Below are positions 8,003-16,012 of a stretch of DNA of 24,122 nt, piece after piece. The position numbers were made by a program, and so were the translations under genes. Where the stretch lies: positions 1-24,122 of the forward strand of contig JAGADM010000174.1 in NCBI GenBank assembly GCA_017613595.1, read 5' to 3'. How positions within the stretch are numbered: position 1 is the first letter of the stretch; every line of letters starts with the position of its first letter. The notes under the pieces were generated by a model. The model was not told the origin of the DNA, ran no database searches, and saw only the letters and a list, made by a program, of their open reading frames with translations. This DNA is from Lachnospiraceae bacterium. GTDB lineage: Bacteria > Bacillota_A > Clostridia > Lachnospirales > Lachnospiraceae.

Positions 8003-8033
8003 AAAAAGGACCGGATTGCTCCGGTCCTTTTTT
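8003..8033. terminator. Bidirectional intrinsic terminator
   Basis: A perfect 8-bp stem, GGACCGGA (8008-8015) and TCCGGTCC (8020-8027) around a TTGC loop, is flanked by five A's on the left and six T's on the right. It can stop transcription from the plus-strand gene ending at 7992 and from the minus-strand helicase gene ending at 8066. Confidence 0.88.
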
Positions 8034-8065
8034 CATGCGATATTTTTTGGTATGCGGACGATATA

Positions 8066-11000
8066 CTAAGCGAAAACTTCCATCAGTTCTTCCTTGGTCA
8101 GCTGCTTCAGAAGGTCCGCCTTCATATCGATAACCGAATCCGCAAGGCTCTGTTTCTTCTTCTGCAGACGGTAGATCTTCTCTTCGATCGTATCCTTTGA
8201 AAGAATCTTGATGACATGCACGTTCTTATGCTGGCCGATACGGTAAGCGCGGTCGGTTGCCTGCTCTTCCACGGCCGGATTCCACCAGGGATCCATATGG
8301 ATAACGGTATCCGCGCCGATCAGGTTGAGACCGGTACCGCCGGCCTTCAGCGAGATCAGGAATACCGAACGCTCGCCGTCATTGAAACGCTTAACGGCCT
8401 GGTTACGCATGTCAATCTTCGTCTTACCTTCCAGTGAGAAGTACGGGATCTCCATCGTATCAAGCTGCTTGCGGATCAGTTCAAGCATCGATGTAAACTG
8501 CGAGAACACGAGCACTCTGTGACCGGAATTGAGCGCGTTCTGTAAAAGCTCGATCAGAAGATCCATCTTCGCGCTGTCGCCGTCATAGTTATCAAGAAAC
8601 GTTGCCGGGTGGCAGCAGATCTGTCTGAGACGCATCAGAACGCTCAGAATCTGAATCTGATTGCGCTGGATGAATTCGTCATCATCGAGATTCAATTCGC
8701 CCTTGTAATGCTCAAGATAAGCCATGTAGAGCTTCTTCTGCTTCTCGGTAAGTTCAATGAGAATCTTCTCTTCGGTCTTATCCGGCAGCTCGTCGAGAAC
8801 ATCCTTCTTCATACGGCGCAGGATAAACGGACGGATACGAAGATTCAGCTGATGGAGCTTGTTCTCATCCTCATTGAGGATCGGCTTTTCGTATTCCGTG
8901 ATGAACTTCGGATGATGGAACAGGTATCCGGGCATCAGGAAATCGAAGATCGACCAGATCTCGGAAAGTGAATTCTCAATGGGCGTACCGGTCAGGGCGA
9001 AATGCGTCTTCGCCTGCAGTTTCTTAACGTTCATTGCATTAAGCGACGTGGAATTCTTGATGTTCTGCGCCTCATCGATGATTACGGCGGCAAATGTCAT
9101 ATTCTTATAAAGCGACATGTCCCTGCGGAGCAGCGGATAAGACGTGATCAGGATACCGGTTGTCGCATGCGCGACAAGGCTGCTCCGTTCTTCGGGGATA
9201 CCGCAGATAACGGTACACGGAAGACCCGGGGCGAAGTTCTCGATCTCGTCCTTCCAGTTGAACATCAGAGAAGAAGGACATATTACGATGGAAAGCGAAT
9301 CCTTCGGAAGCGACGCAAGATACATAACCGACTGAAGCGTCTTACCTAGACCCATATCATCGGCAAGAATGCCGCCCATACCGAACGCTTCGAGGTTCTT
9401 CATCCAGTAATAGCCGACCTTCTGATACGGGCGCACATCGGCACGGATGATCTCGGGTATCGGATATTCCTTCGGGTTCTGGATCGAATCGGCAAATTCG
9501 CTGACCGCGTCGTCCACTTTGGCGTTATAACGGTCCGAAGAGAACAGATTCTTAAGGTAACCGGCCAGGTTACGCTCCACAACAAGCGTGGAATCCTTCA
9601 TAGTCCGCACATTTCCGTTCAGGTTGCGGATCATCTCAAGGGAATCCTCGAGTTCAGGAGAGTCTAAAAGCAGGAAGTCGCCGTCCTTCAAGCGGTAATA
9701 CGGCTTCTTCATCTGTACGGAGATCAGAAGGTCTCTGAGTTCCTGCTTCGGGATGTCCTCCATATTGATATCGAGCGACAGGAAATCCTCACCCGAATTC
9801 ATATGTAGGCCGTACGAAACCTTCTTACCGTTACGGATCTTAAGCGAACGGAACGAATCCGAGAAGAACATGTCGCAGAGCTCCGGCAGACGTCCGCGGT
9901 CGCCGCTTAAGAAGCTGAACAGCGCGTCGTCATCGCAGAGCAGATAATAACCGTTATGCTTCTCAAATCCGAAGATTTCGAGTTCTTCCTTAATGGTGCT
10001 CTCCTTTTCCTTATCACGGACAAGGATATAGCCGTGAATATCAGGATCGGAGAAACTGTTAAACGTATATTCCCCATAGGAGAAACGAAGCTCGGCGCTG
10101 ATGTTGCCGTGCACATAATCAAGATACAGTGAAGCCTTCAGCGGATAGGTCAGATAAAACTCCCTGAGATGCTCCGGAATCTCGATATTCATCGTATCGT
10201 TCAGACGCGGAAGCACGTCGTTTAGGAACCGCTTCGCGTAATCATCACGGAATACGAGCTGCGGATTGTCCTTCGAAAGCGAATTGTAAATCGGCAGATA
10301 ATTTCTTGTAAATGTATTATCAGGCCGGTAGATCGCGGAATTGTAATAGAGAAGGTCTCCGTCAGCCGTCAGCGGGAATACGCGTCCGTTCTCACCATAC
10401 GAGATTACGACGCAGTCGTCCATCGCGTCGATATCAAAGGAAATCACGGGATTGTCCTCGACATAGCGGATGTTCTCAAGCGTCCGGTTCTCCGAAAGCG
10501 TTAAGGAAAATGCCTCGTTCTTGATGATATGAAGCACATTCATAAAAAGCCGCTTATTGAGGCGGATATCGTTCTTCTGGAATACCGATGCCTCTCCGGT
10601 AATGCCGTACTGTTCCTCCATCGAAAGGATATCGATCAGGTACATGATGAGCCGGTTCGATGTAGCGTCCATTTCGGTTAACGTACCGCGGTACTTAAAG
10701 TCCTTGCCGAGGATAAATGTCTGGTTATCGCGGATGCTCTCAAGCACCTTCTTAACGTTCTGCACTTTATACGGGCGCTCGTCTCCCATCGAAATACGCA
10801 GGATCACATGGTCCTTCTCGTTACGGAGCATGCCCTTATAGGTAAAGTAAGGAATAACATGACAGATTTCATTCTTAACAAAGGAATCTTCGAGTTCGGT
10901 ATAATAATTGAGAATCTGCGCGGAACGAAGGTCCTGCGGGTCCGACTCCGCTCCCATCTGCGGCTTATGCTGCAGGTGATACAGGAAAAGCAGGGACGCG

Positions 11001-11248
11001 ATGACATGCTTACAGGCCCCGGAATGATTGATATTCGCGGAGCAGTTGCAGCTGAACGCACAGCTTTTCTCGTCCATGGATACATTGACCGTATAGATAT
11101 AGTTACCTTTTACGGCAAAGCGGTACGCAGTCTTGTCCTTATTCGACTCCGCACTGATAACACGGCCGTTTTTATAGTACAAAAAGCCGTCCGTGTAAGA
11201 GGTTTCATCCAATGACAGATCCCGGATATAACGTTTTGAAAGATTCAT
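8066..11248 (-). CDS. SWIM zinc-finger SNF2-family DNA helicase/ATPase
   Basis: 1060 aa from the ATG at 11248, which has AAAGGA about 9 bases upstream. A longer in-frame start at 11353 would lie upstream of the promoter and inside the neighbouring terminator, so it is rejected. Near the N-terminus a SWIM zinc finger is visible (C67, C69, C79, H81). The middle is the SNF2-associated bacterial region. The C-terminal half is the SNF2 ATPase: Walker A ADDMGLGKT near 635, the DEAQ box (IIDEAQNIKN) near 724, ALTGTPIENSLSEIW, then helicase C with VLVFSQFTSML near 913 and the ATDRAYRIGQ motif near 1005. Such proteins translocate on duplex DNA; bacterial members are linked to transcription recycling or repair, but this one's exact role is not known. 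It is a single-gene unit. Confidence 0.92.
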   Translation of the reverse strand: MNLSKRYIRDLSLDETSYTDGFLYYKNGRVISAESNKDKTAYRFAVKGNYIYTVNVSMDEKSCAFSCNCSANINHSGACKHVIASLLFLYHLQHKPQMGAESDPQDLRSAQILNYYTELEDSFVKNEICHVIPYFTYKGMLRNEKDHVILRISMGDERPYKVQNVKKVLESIRDNQTFILGKDFKYRGTLTEMDATSNRLIMYLIDILSMEEQYGITGEASVFQKNDIRLNKRLFMNVLHIIKNEAFSLTLSENRTLENIRYVEDNPVISFDIDAMDDCVVISYGENGRVFPLTADGDLLYYNSAIYRPDNTFTRNYLPIYNSLSKDNPQLVFRDDYAKRFLNDVLPRLNDTMNIEIPEHLREFYLTYPLKASLYLDYVHGNISAELRFSYGEYTFNSFSDPDIHGYILVRDKEKESTIKEELEIFGFEKHNGYYLLCDDDALFSFLSGDRGRLPELCDMFFSDSFRSLKIRNGKKVSYGLHMNSGEDFLSLDINMEDIPKQELRDLLISVQMKKPYYRLKDGDFLLLDSPELEDSLEMIRNLNGNVRTMKDSTLVVERNLAGYLKNLFSSDRYNAKVDDAVSEFADSIQNPKEYPIPEIIRADVRPYQKVGYYWMKNLEAFGMGGILADDMGLGKTLQSVMYLASLPKDSLSIVICPSSLMFNWKDEIENFAPGLPCTVICGIPEERSSLVAHATTGILITSYPLLRRDMSLYKNMTFAAVIIDEAQNIKNSTSLNAMNVKKLQAKTHFALTGTPIENSLSEIWSIFDFLMPGYLFHHPKFITEYEKPILNEDENKLHQLNLRIRPFILRRMKKDVLDELPDKTEEKILIELTEKQKKLYMAYLEHYKGELNLDDDEFIQRNQIQILSVLMRLRQICCHPATFLDNYDGDSAKMDLLIELLQNALNSGHRVLVFSQFTSMLELIRKQLDTMEIPYFSLEGKTKIDMRNQAVKRFNDGERSVFLISLKAGGTGLNLIGADTVIHMDPWWNPAVEEQATDRAYRIGQHKNVHVIKILSKDTIEEKIYRLQKKKQSLADSVIDMKADLLKQLTKEELMEVFA

Positions 11249-11281
11249 ACAAGCGATTCCTTTCCATTTACCGTACAGATT

Positions 11282-11310
11282 ATTATAGCACGATAAAAAA
11301 GAAAAGGCAA
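11282..11310 (-). promoter_or_regulatory. sigma-A promoter of the SNF2 helicase gene
   Basis: On the minus strand TTGCCT (11305-11310) and TATAAT (11282-11287) are 17 bases apart. Transcription should start near 11275, leaving a leader of about 27 nt that contains the AAAGGA ribosome binding site. Confidence 0.7.
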
Positions 11311-11336
11311 CCAGTCCGGCGTGTGAAAATGTAACG

Positions 11337-11367
11337 AAAAAAGCAGATGACATAACGTCATCTGCTT
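11337..11367 (-). terminator. Intrinsic terminator of the metallophosphoesterase-scpA-scpB operon
   Basis: The arms AAGCAGATGAC (11341-11351) and GTCATCTGCTT (11357-11367) form a perfect 11-bp stem around a 5-base loop. On the minus strand it is followed by a run of T's. It lies about 75 bases beyond the scpB stop codon. I see nothing else in that 75-base stretch. Confidence 0.85.
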
Positions 11368-11442
11368 AAAAATCCAACAACTCATTACCCTCACGACGGC
11401 TTTCCGGTACACTTCCGGCGGAACCGCAATGTTTTAAGGGCT

Positions 11443-12000
11443 CTACACCCCGATCGTTGCCTCCGCTTCCTCGCGGAACTCTTCCACCTTTTCGGTGCTG
11501 ATGATCGGAAGCTCCTCTAAAGAGCTTACGCCGAAGCTTCGAAGGAAATCATCGGTCGTTCCGAAAAGAATCGGTCGCCCTGGTGCGTCGAGACGGCCGA
11601 GCTCGCACACAAGATGGTAATCCATCAGCGTATTGATCGCGTAATCGCAGCGCACGCCGCGGATGCTCTCGACTTCCATTCTTGTTACCGGCTGCTTGTA
11701 GGCAATGATCGAAAGCGTCTCTAAAAGCGTATCGGTCAGCACGTGTTTCTCCGGCACGTGACACAGCTTGATGAGCGTCTCATAATGGGAAACCTTCGTA
11801 CACATCTGGTATTTGTCCCCGAGACGGCTGATCATGATGCCGTGGGCATTGTCATCGTATGACGCGGTCAGCTCCGCCATCAGTTCATGCAGTTCCTCAA
11901 CCGGAATCTCCAGCGCGGCAGCCATCCGCTCCGCCTCAACGGCATTGCCCATCGTAAAAAGAATTGCCTCAAGAGCGGCTTTCTTCTCTTCTCTATCCAC
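11443..12000 (-). CDS. scpB: Segregation and condensation protein B
   Basis: 185 aa, the usual length. ScpB dimers bind ScpA and, with SMC, form the bacterial condensin that organises and segregates the chromosome. The sequence reads as two winged-helix domains, with the family segments EAILFTMGNAVEAERMA at the N-terminus and ETLSIIAYKQPVTRMEVESI plus LDAPGRPILFGTTDDFL further on. The start is GTG at 12000 with AGGAG 6 bases upstream. The stop codon of scpA (TAG) is part of that Shine-Dalgarno sequence, so the two genes are 9 bases apart and tightly coupled. Confidence 0.95.
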   Translation of the reverse strand: MDREEKKAALEAILFTMGNAVEAERMAAALEIPVEELHELMAELTASYDDNAHGIMISRLGDKYQMCTKVSHYETLIKLCHVPEKHVLTDTLLETLSIIAYKQPVTRMEVESIRGVRCDYAINTLMDYHLVCELGRLDAPGRPILFGTTDDFLRSFGVSSLEELPIISTEKVEEFREEAEATIGV

Positions 12001-12009
12001 AATAAACTC

Positions 12010-12783
12010 CTATGAAAAGGCTTCGATCGGAACAACGTCCGAAGCCAGATATTCCACTTCGATATCGTCAAAAAGACCCGCCTGACGGATGCATACGCGG
12101 CCCATATGGATCAGCTCGAGAATGCCGAGGAATGTAACGATCAGTTCAATCTTATCGACTGCCTTGCCGAGCAGTCTGCGGAAGCTGAACTTGCGGTGCG
12201 ACAGGCCGTATTCCTGGATGGCCATCACCTTTTCCTTAAAGTTGACCTCTTCCTTCTCGATCTTTCCGAAACGGCTGCGGATCGGGTCAATCTTGTCGGT
12301 CTGGCGCTTCATGATATCACGGAAAATGTCATGCAGCTTGTTGAGCGTCATATCGCCGACAACTTCCTCCGCGGAAATCTCCTCGCGGAAATCGGCCACT
12401 TCCTTCGGAAGTGTCTCCTTCTTATAGAGGTGCTTGGAAGCGTCAATGCGGCGGTCTTTAAGCTCCGTAGCGGCATACTTATACATCTTGTATTCGAGCA
12501 GTTTCTCGACGAGTTCGGTACGGGGATCGACTTCCTCTTCGTTCTCCGTAACAGGCGCCGGCAGTAACATCTGCGACTTGATCCGAAGAAGCGTTGCCGC
12601 CATAACGAGGAACTCGCTCATGTTATCCATCGGATACTGCTTCAGCTCATTGAGAACTTCCATATACTGGTCGGTAATCATGGCAATCGGAATGTCATAT
12701 ATGTTGACCTTGTTCTTTTCAATCAGCTGCAGAAGCAGATCCAGCGGGCCTTCAAATGCTTCGAGTTTAAACGAAAGATCCAT
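12010..12783 (-). CDS. scpA: Segregation and condensation protein A (kleisin)
   Basis: 257 aa. ScpA is the kleisin subunit that bridges the SMC heads and carries ScpB. The N-terminal signature is clear (FKLEAFEGPLDLLLQLIEKN, then VNIYDIPIAMITDQYM and a LVMAATLLRIKSQMLLP segment at about 60-80). The C-terminal winged helix that contacts SMC corresponds to the segment ending in FLGILELIHMGRVCIRQ. The ATG at 12783 has a strong AAGGAGG 5 bases upstream. It lies 21 bases after the metallophosphoesterase gene and directly before scpB, all on one likely transcript. Confidence 0.95.
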   Translation of the reverse strand: MDLSFKLEAFEGPLDLLLQLIEKNKVNIYDIPIAMITDQYMEVLNELKQYPMDNMSEFLVMAATLLRIKSQMLLPAPVTENEEEVDPRTELVEKLLEYKMYKYAATELKDRRIDASKHLYKKETLPKEVADFREEISAEEVVGDMTLNKLHDIFRDIMKRQTDKIDPIRSRFGKIEKEEVNFKEKVMAIQEYGLSHRKFSFRRLLGKAVDKIELIVTFLGILELIHMGRVCIRQAGLFDDIEVEYLASDVVPIEAFS

Positions 12784-12804
12784 GCTTACCTCCTTGTCTC
12801 AATG

Positions 12805-13587
12805 TTATTTCTTACAATGAACAATCATCAGCTCGGGCTTATTGTTGAACCGGAACCGGATCGTATGTCCTCCGAGTCCTCTCGATACGAACATCGTACT
12901 CTTACCGCGTTCGAACTTTCCGGCGTCGTACTTCGGGAAGAATCTCCACTGCGGCGAGATCAGTCCGCCGAGAAACGGAAGTCTTATGATGCCGCCGTGC
13001 AGGTGACCGGCAAATACGATGTCAAACCCGCCCTCTTCATAAACCGGGAACCATACCGGATTGTGGCACAGTACAAACCGTATGCCGTCCGGAACGTTCG
13101 GTATGCAGTTATGCACGTCCCTTATCGTAAGTCCGTGCATCCGCAGGCCCTTTTTATAGCAGCCGAACGGAATGGTAAGCCCTCCGAAATATACATGATC
13201 GGAATATTCAGCAAACGTATTGTCCAGATAAATGATTCCGAGCTTTTTCAAAGCCTCGAGGTACTTCGCGTATCGCTCCGGATCGCGTTTTCGGTACTTC
13301 TCTTCGTGGTTCCCGACCGAGTAATATACCGGAATCCCGAGTTCGGAAACATCCTTCAGAAAAGTATACGCGGCGCGGTTCTTCTTACTTGCGTTCGTCA
13401 CGAGATCGCCGGGGATCACAATGACATCCGGCTGTTCGGAACGGATTGCCTCAAGCAACTTCTCGTTCCGTGTTCCGTGCAGCGTATTGTGCAGATCGGA
13501 AACAACCGCTATCTTTTCAGGGACCTTCGCGGAATAAGGGTTGCCGGAAAAGTCCGCTTCATAATGTTCCGTTACGAAGGATCGCAA
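12805..13587 (-). CDS. Metallophosphoesterase (calcineurin-like, YkuE-type)
   Basis: 260 aa. All dinuclear-metal motifs of the calcineurin-like fold are present in order: D31 and H33 in SDLHN, D61 in PGDLV, N93 and H94 in GNHEE, H175 in CHNP and H195/H197 in GHLHGG. The ending (GLGGHTIRFRFNNKPELMIVHCKK) fits the YkuE-type group, many members of which are membrane-anchored, but no membrane helix is visible at the N-terminus here. The physiological substrate cannot be told from sequence. The start is TTG at 13587, supported by AGAGGAGG 9 bases upstream and by the lack of an ATG before the first metal motif. It heads the operon with scpA and scpB. Confidence 0.9.
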   Translation of the reverse strand: MRSFVTEHYEADFSGNPYSAKVPEKIAVVSDLHNTLHGTRNEKLLEAIRSEQPDVIVIPGDLVTNASKKNRAAYTFLKDVSELGIPVYYSVGNHEEKYRKRDPERYAKYLEALKKLGIIYLDNTFAEYSDHVYFGGLTIPFGCYKKGLRMHGLTIRDVHNCIPNVPDGIRFVLCHNPVWFPVYEEGGFDIVFAGHLHGGIIRLPFLGGLISPQWRFFPKYDAGKFERGKSTMFVSRGLGGHTIRFRFNNKPELMIVHCKK

Positions 13588-13613
13588 GATACAGTACCTC
13601 CTCTAACAGATAC

Positions 13614-13642
13614 ATTATAGACGAAAAGACAGCGGTTGTCAA
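13614..13642 (-). promoter_or_regulatory. Perfect sigma-A promoter of the metallophosphoesterase-scpA-scpB operon
   Basis: On the minus strand TTGACA (13637-13642) and TATAAT (13614-13619) both match consensus exactly and are 17 bases apart. Transcription should start near 13607, about 20 bases before the TTG start codon. No obvious operator is seen. The deoA stop codon is 66 bases upstream with no clear terminator between. Confidence 0.85.
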
Positions 13643-13707
13643 CAAAATCTATGGTTATTCGGTTGTCTATGCACTAATTCTTGTGGTTTAATCCACAATA
13701 TCCTGTG

Positions 13708-15033
13708 TTACAGCGTATGAAATCCTTCCGTATCCACAAACCCATATATTGTGGTCAGTTTCGCTGCGGGCTTATCGGAAAGCGTGTAAGCGTTATGGTA
13801 AAGCCGTTCCGCGTCATCGAGAACGGACTCCTTATTCGTAAAAAGTACCGCAAGCGTATCGCCTTTCTTAAAGGTGTCACCGACCTTACAGTAGTTATGG
13901 ATGCCGGCGCTCATATCGATCGGCGCGTTCTTCGTTTCACGGCCCGCGCCGAGGATCACGGATACTCTTCCGATCCGCTCCGCGTCGACCGAAGCAATCG
14001 TTCCGTCGGCCTTTGCCTTTACCGTTCTTTGGAATCGGGCCTTTTCAAAGCGACCGGTATCTTCGATAAAGCTTCCATCTCCGCCCTGCGCTTCGACAAA
14101 TGCAAGGAACTTCCTATAAGCGGAGCCGTCTTTAATAACGCCCTTGAGCATTTCCTTTGCCTTCGTCAGGTCGTCTGCTTTTCCGCAGCCGACAAGCATC
14201 AATCCGGCAATAACAAGGCAGGCTTCGCTGAGGTCCTCCTCGGCCTCGCCCTTAAGCGCCTGAACGGCTTCAATCACCTCAAGTGAATTGCCGACGCTCT
14301 GACCGAGCACCTGGTTCATATCCGAGATAACGGCATATACCTTCCTGCCGGCAACGGTACCGATCTGCACCATTACTTCGGCAAGCTTCTTCGCGTCCTC
14401 AAGCGTCTTCATAAAGGCGCCGCTTCCGACCGTAACGTCGAGAACGATCACATCGGAGCCGGAGGCCAGTTTCTTACTCATAATACTGGAAGCAATCAGG
14501 GAAATGTTATCTACGGTCGCCGTAACGTCACGAAGCGCGTAAAGCTTCTTATCCGCAGGCGCAAGATCCGCCGTCTGACCGACAATGGCAAGTCCCATGC
14601 GCTTCACATTTTCAAGGAAGCGTTCGTTACTGATATCGGTACGGAACCCCGGAATACTCTCGAGCTTATCGATCGTACCGCCGGTATGGCCGAGTCCGCG
14701 GCCGGACATCTTCGCTATGGGAACGCCGAGTGCGGCAACCATAGGCCCAACGATCAACGAAACCTTATCGCCGACACCGCCCGTACTGTGTTTATCGGCT
14801 TTCAAACCGGGAATTGATGAAAGGTCCATGACCGAACCGCTGTCGCGCATGCAGAGTGTCAGCGTGGACGTCTCGCGGATGTTCATTCCCTTCAGGCAGA
14901 TTGCCATCAAAAGCGCGGAAACCTGGTAATCCGGAATGCTTCCTTCCGTAAATCCGGAAACGACATACGCAATCTCCCCGTCCGTCAGTTCCTCGCCGTG
15001 TTTCTTCTTTGTGATGATATCATACATATTCAT
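13708..15033 (-). CDS. Pyrimidine-nucleoside phosphorylase (thymidine phosphorylase family)
   Basis: 441 aa. The enzyme splits pyrimidine nucleosides with phosphate to a free base and (deoxy)ribose 1-phosphate in nucleoside salvage. The family signature SGRGLGHTGGTIDKLE is at 110-125, preceded by the phosphate-binding KHSTGGVGDK at 81-90. The length matches the DeoA/Pdp family. Sequence alone does not separate thymidine-specific DeoA from the broader Pdp, so I give no symbol; Gram-positive members are usually Pdp. The ATG at 15033 has GGGAGG about 7 bases upstream. A terminator separates it from proC upstream, but no convincing promoter is seen in the short gap. Confidence 0.93.
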   Translation of the reverse strand: MNMYDIITKKKHGEELTDGEIAYVVSGFTEGSIPDYQVSALLMAICLKGMNIRETSTLTLCMRDSGSVMDLSSIPGLKADKHSTGGVGDKVSLIVGPMVAALGVPIAKMSGRGLGHTGGTIDKLESIPGFRTDISNERFLENVKRMGLAIVGQTADLAPADKKLYALRDVTATVDNISLIASSIMSKKLASGSDVIVLDVTVGSGAFMKTLEDAKKLAEVMVQIGTVAGRKVYAVISDMNQVLGQSVGNSLEVIEAVQALKGEAEEDLSEACLVIAGLMLVGCGKADDLTKAKEMLKGVIKDGSAYRKFLAFVEAQGGDGSFIEDTGRFEKARFQRTVKAKADGTIASVDAERIGRVSVILGAGRETKNAPIDMSAGIHNYCKVGDTFKKGDTLAVLFTNKESVLDDAERLYHNAYTLSDKPAAKLTTIYGFVDTEGFHTL

Positions 15034-15078
15034 GACAGGTCCTCCCGCGAAGCAGAATTATTCACCTAAAATCATTAC

Positions 15079-15108
15079 AAAAAAGGCCTTCCCTCGATGG
15101 GAAGGCCT
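15079..15108 (-). terminator. Intrinsic terminator after proC
   Basis: The arms AGGCCTTCCC (15084-15093) and GGGAAGGCCT (15099-15108) form a perfect 10-bp GC-rich stem with a 5-base loop. On the minus strand a run of six T's follows. It ends the aspartate aminotransferase-proC transcript about 37 bases after the proC stop. Confidence 0.9.
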
Positions 15109-15144
15109 GTAAAAAGTATAAACGATAGCAAAATGTTATGCAAG

Positions 15145-15954
15145 TCATTTCTTGTTGCCGCCGAGCTCCTGGCTCTTAGCATAACAGGCGTCGGTCGCCT
15201 TCATAACGGCATTGCGGAAGCCTGCTTCCTCGAGTGCCGCAACCGCAGCGATCGTCGTTCCGCCGGGGCTGCAGACATTGTCCTTAAGCTTTCCGGGATG
15301 CTCTCCGGTCTCCAGTACCATCTTGGCCGCGCCGAGCACGGTCTGTGCCGCAAGAACATAGGCGGTATCGCGCTGGATACCGTATTTTACAACGGAATCC
15401 GCAAGCGCTTCGATAAACATGTAAACATAAGCGGGCGAGCTTCCGTTCGCGCATACGGCAGCGCTCATCAGTTTCTCGGGAAGCGTTACCATCCGGCCGA
15501 AGGAACATACGAGGGTCTCGACAAATTTGGCTTCGGCGGAATCCTCATCACAGCCGGAAAGGCTGCGGCAGGTCATACCTTCGGAAACCATCGCGGGCGT
15601 ATTGGGCATCAGACGGATGATCGGTGCCTCGGTACCGATGGCCGCACGGATCGTATCGGTCGAAATACCGGCCATGATCGTGATGAAACGGTTGTCCGCG
15701 GTAATATGCGGCGCGATAGCTTCAAATACCACCGGAGCCACCTGCGGCTTAACCGCGAAAAGGATGTAGCGGCAGTCCTTAACGAGCTCCGCTTCGCTCT
15801 CATATCGTTTGGAAGCCGTAAGATTGCTTACGTATTCCGCGCGCTCATTGCTCTTCTCAAAGAAACCGGTCTCCTCCGCGCCAAGGAGCTTAACAGCCGC
15901 CTTGATGAACGGAAGTCCCATATTGCCGGCTCCGAAAAAACCTATCGTTCTCAT
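15145..15954 (-). CDS. proC: Pyrroline-5-carboxylate reductase
   Basis: 269 aa, the usual length. It catalyses the last step of proline synthesis, reducing 1-pyrroline-5-carboxylate with NAD(P)H. The dinucleotide-binding motif GAGNMG is at residues 8-13 right after the start. The C-terminal family signature around CSPGGTTIAAVAALEEAGFR is present. I take the ATG at 15954 (MRTIGFFGAGNMG), which has GGGGG about 6 bases upstream, over an in-frame start ten codons earlier that would add residues absent from the family. It lies 58 bases after the aminotransferase gene with no promoter visible between, so the two are probably co-transcribed. Confidence 0.94.
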   Translation of the reverse strand: MRTIGFFGAGNMGLPFIKAAVKLLGAEETGFFEKSNERAEYVSNLTASKRYESEAELVKDCRYILFAVKPQVAPVVFEAIAPHITADNRFITIMAGISTDTIRAAIGTEAPIIRLMPNTPAMVSEGMTCRSLSGCDEDSAEAKFVETLVCSFGRMVTLPEKLMSAAVCANGSSPAYVYMFIEALADSVVKYGIQRDTAYVLAAQTVLGAAKMVLETGEHPGKLKDNVCSPGGTTIAAVAALEEAGFRNAVMKATDACYAKSQELGGNKK

Positions 15955-16012
15955 AATGTACCCCCTTCTTATTTCTCTAATCAAACTTCAGTCAAAATCA
16001 GACTCGAACGAA

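Noticed and set aside
11249..11353. N-terminal extension of the SNF2 helicase by 35 residues
   Set aside because: The extension would start upstream of the helicase promoter and inside the scpB terminator stem; the ATG at 11248 has a good ribosome binding site and gives the usual family start.
12802..13620. 272-codon open frame on the plus strand opposite the metallophosphoesterase
   Set aside because: The minus-strand frame has all metal-binding motifs of its family; the plus-strand translation has none.
13681..13698. Hairpin TTGTGG/CCACAA after deoA as a terminator
   Set aside because: The stem is only 6 bp and no T-run follows on the minus strand.
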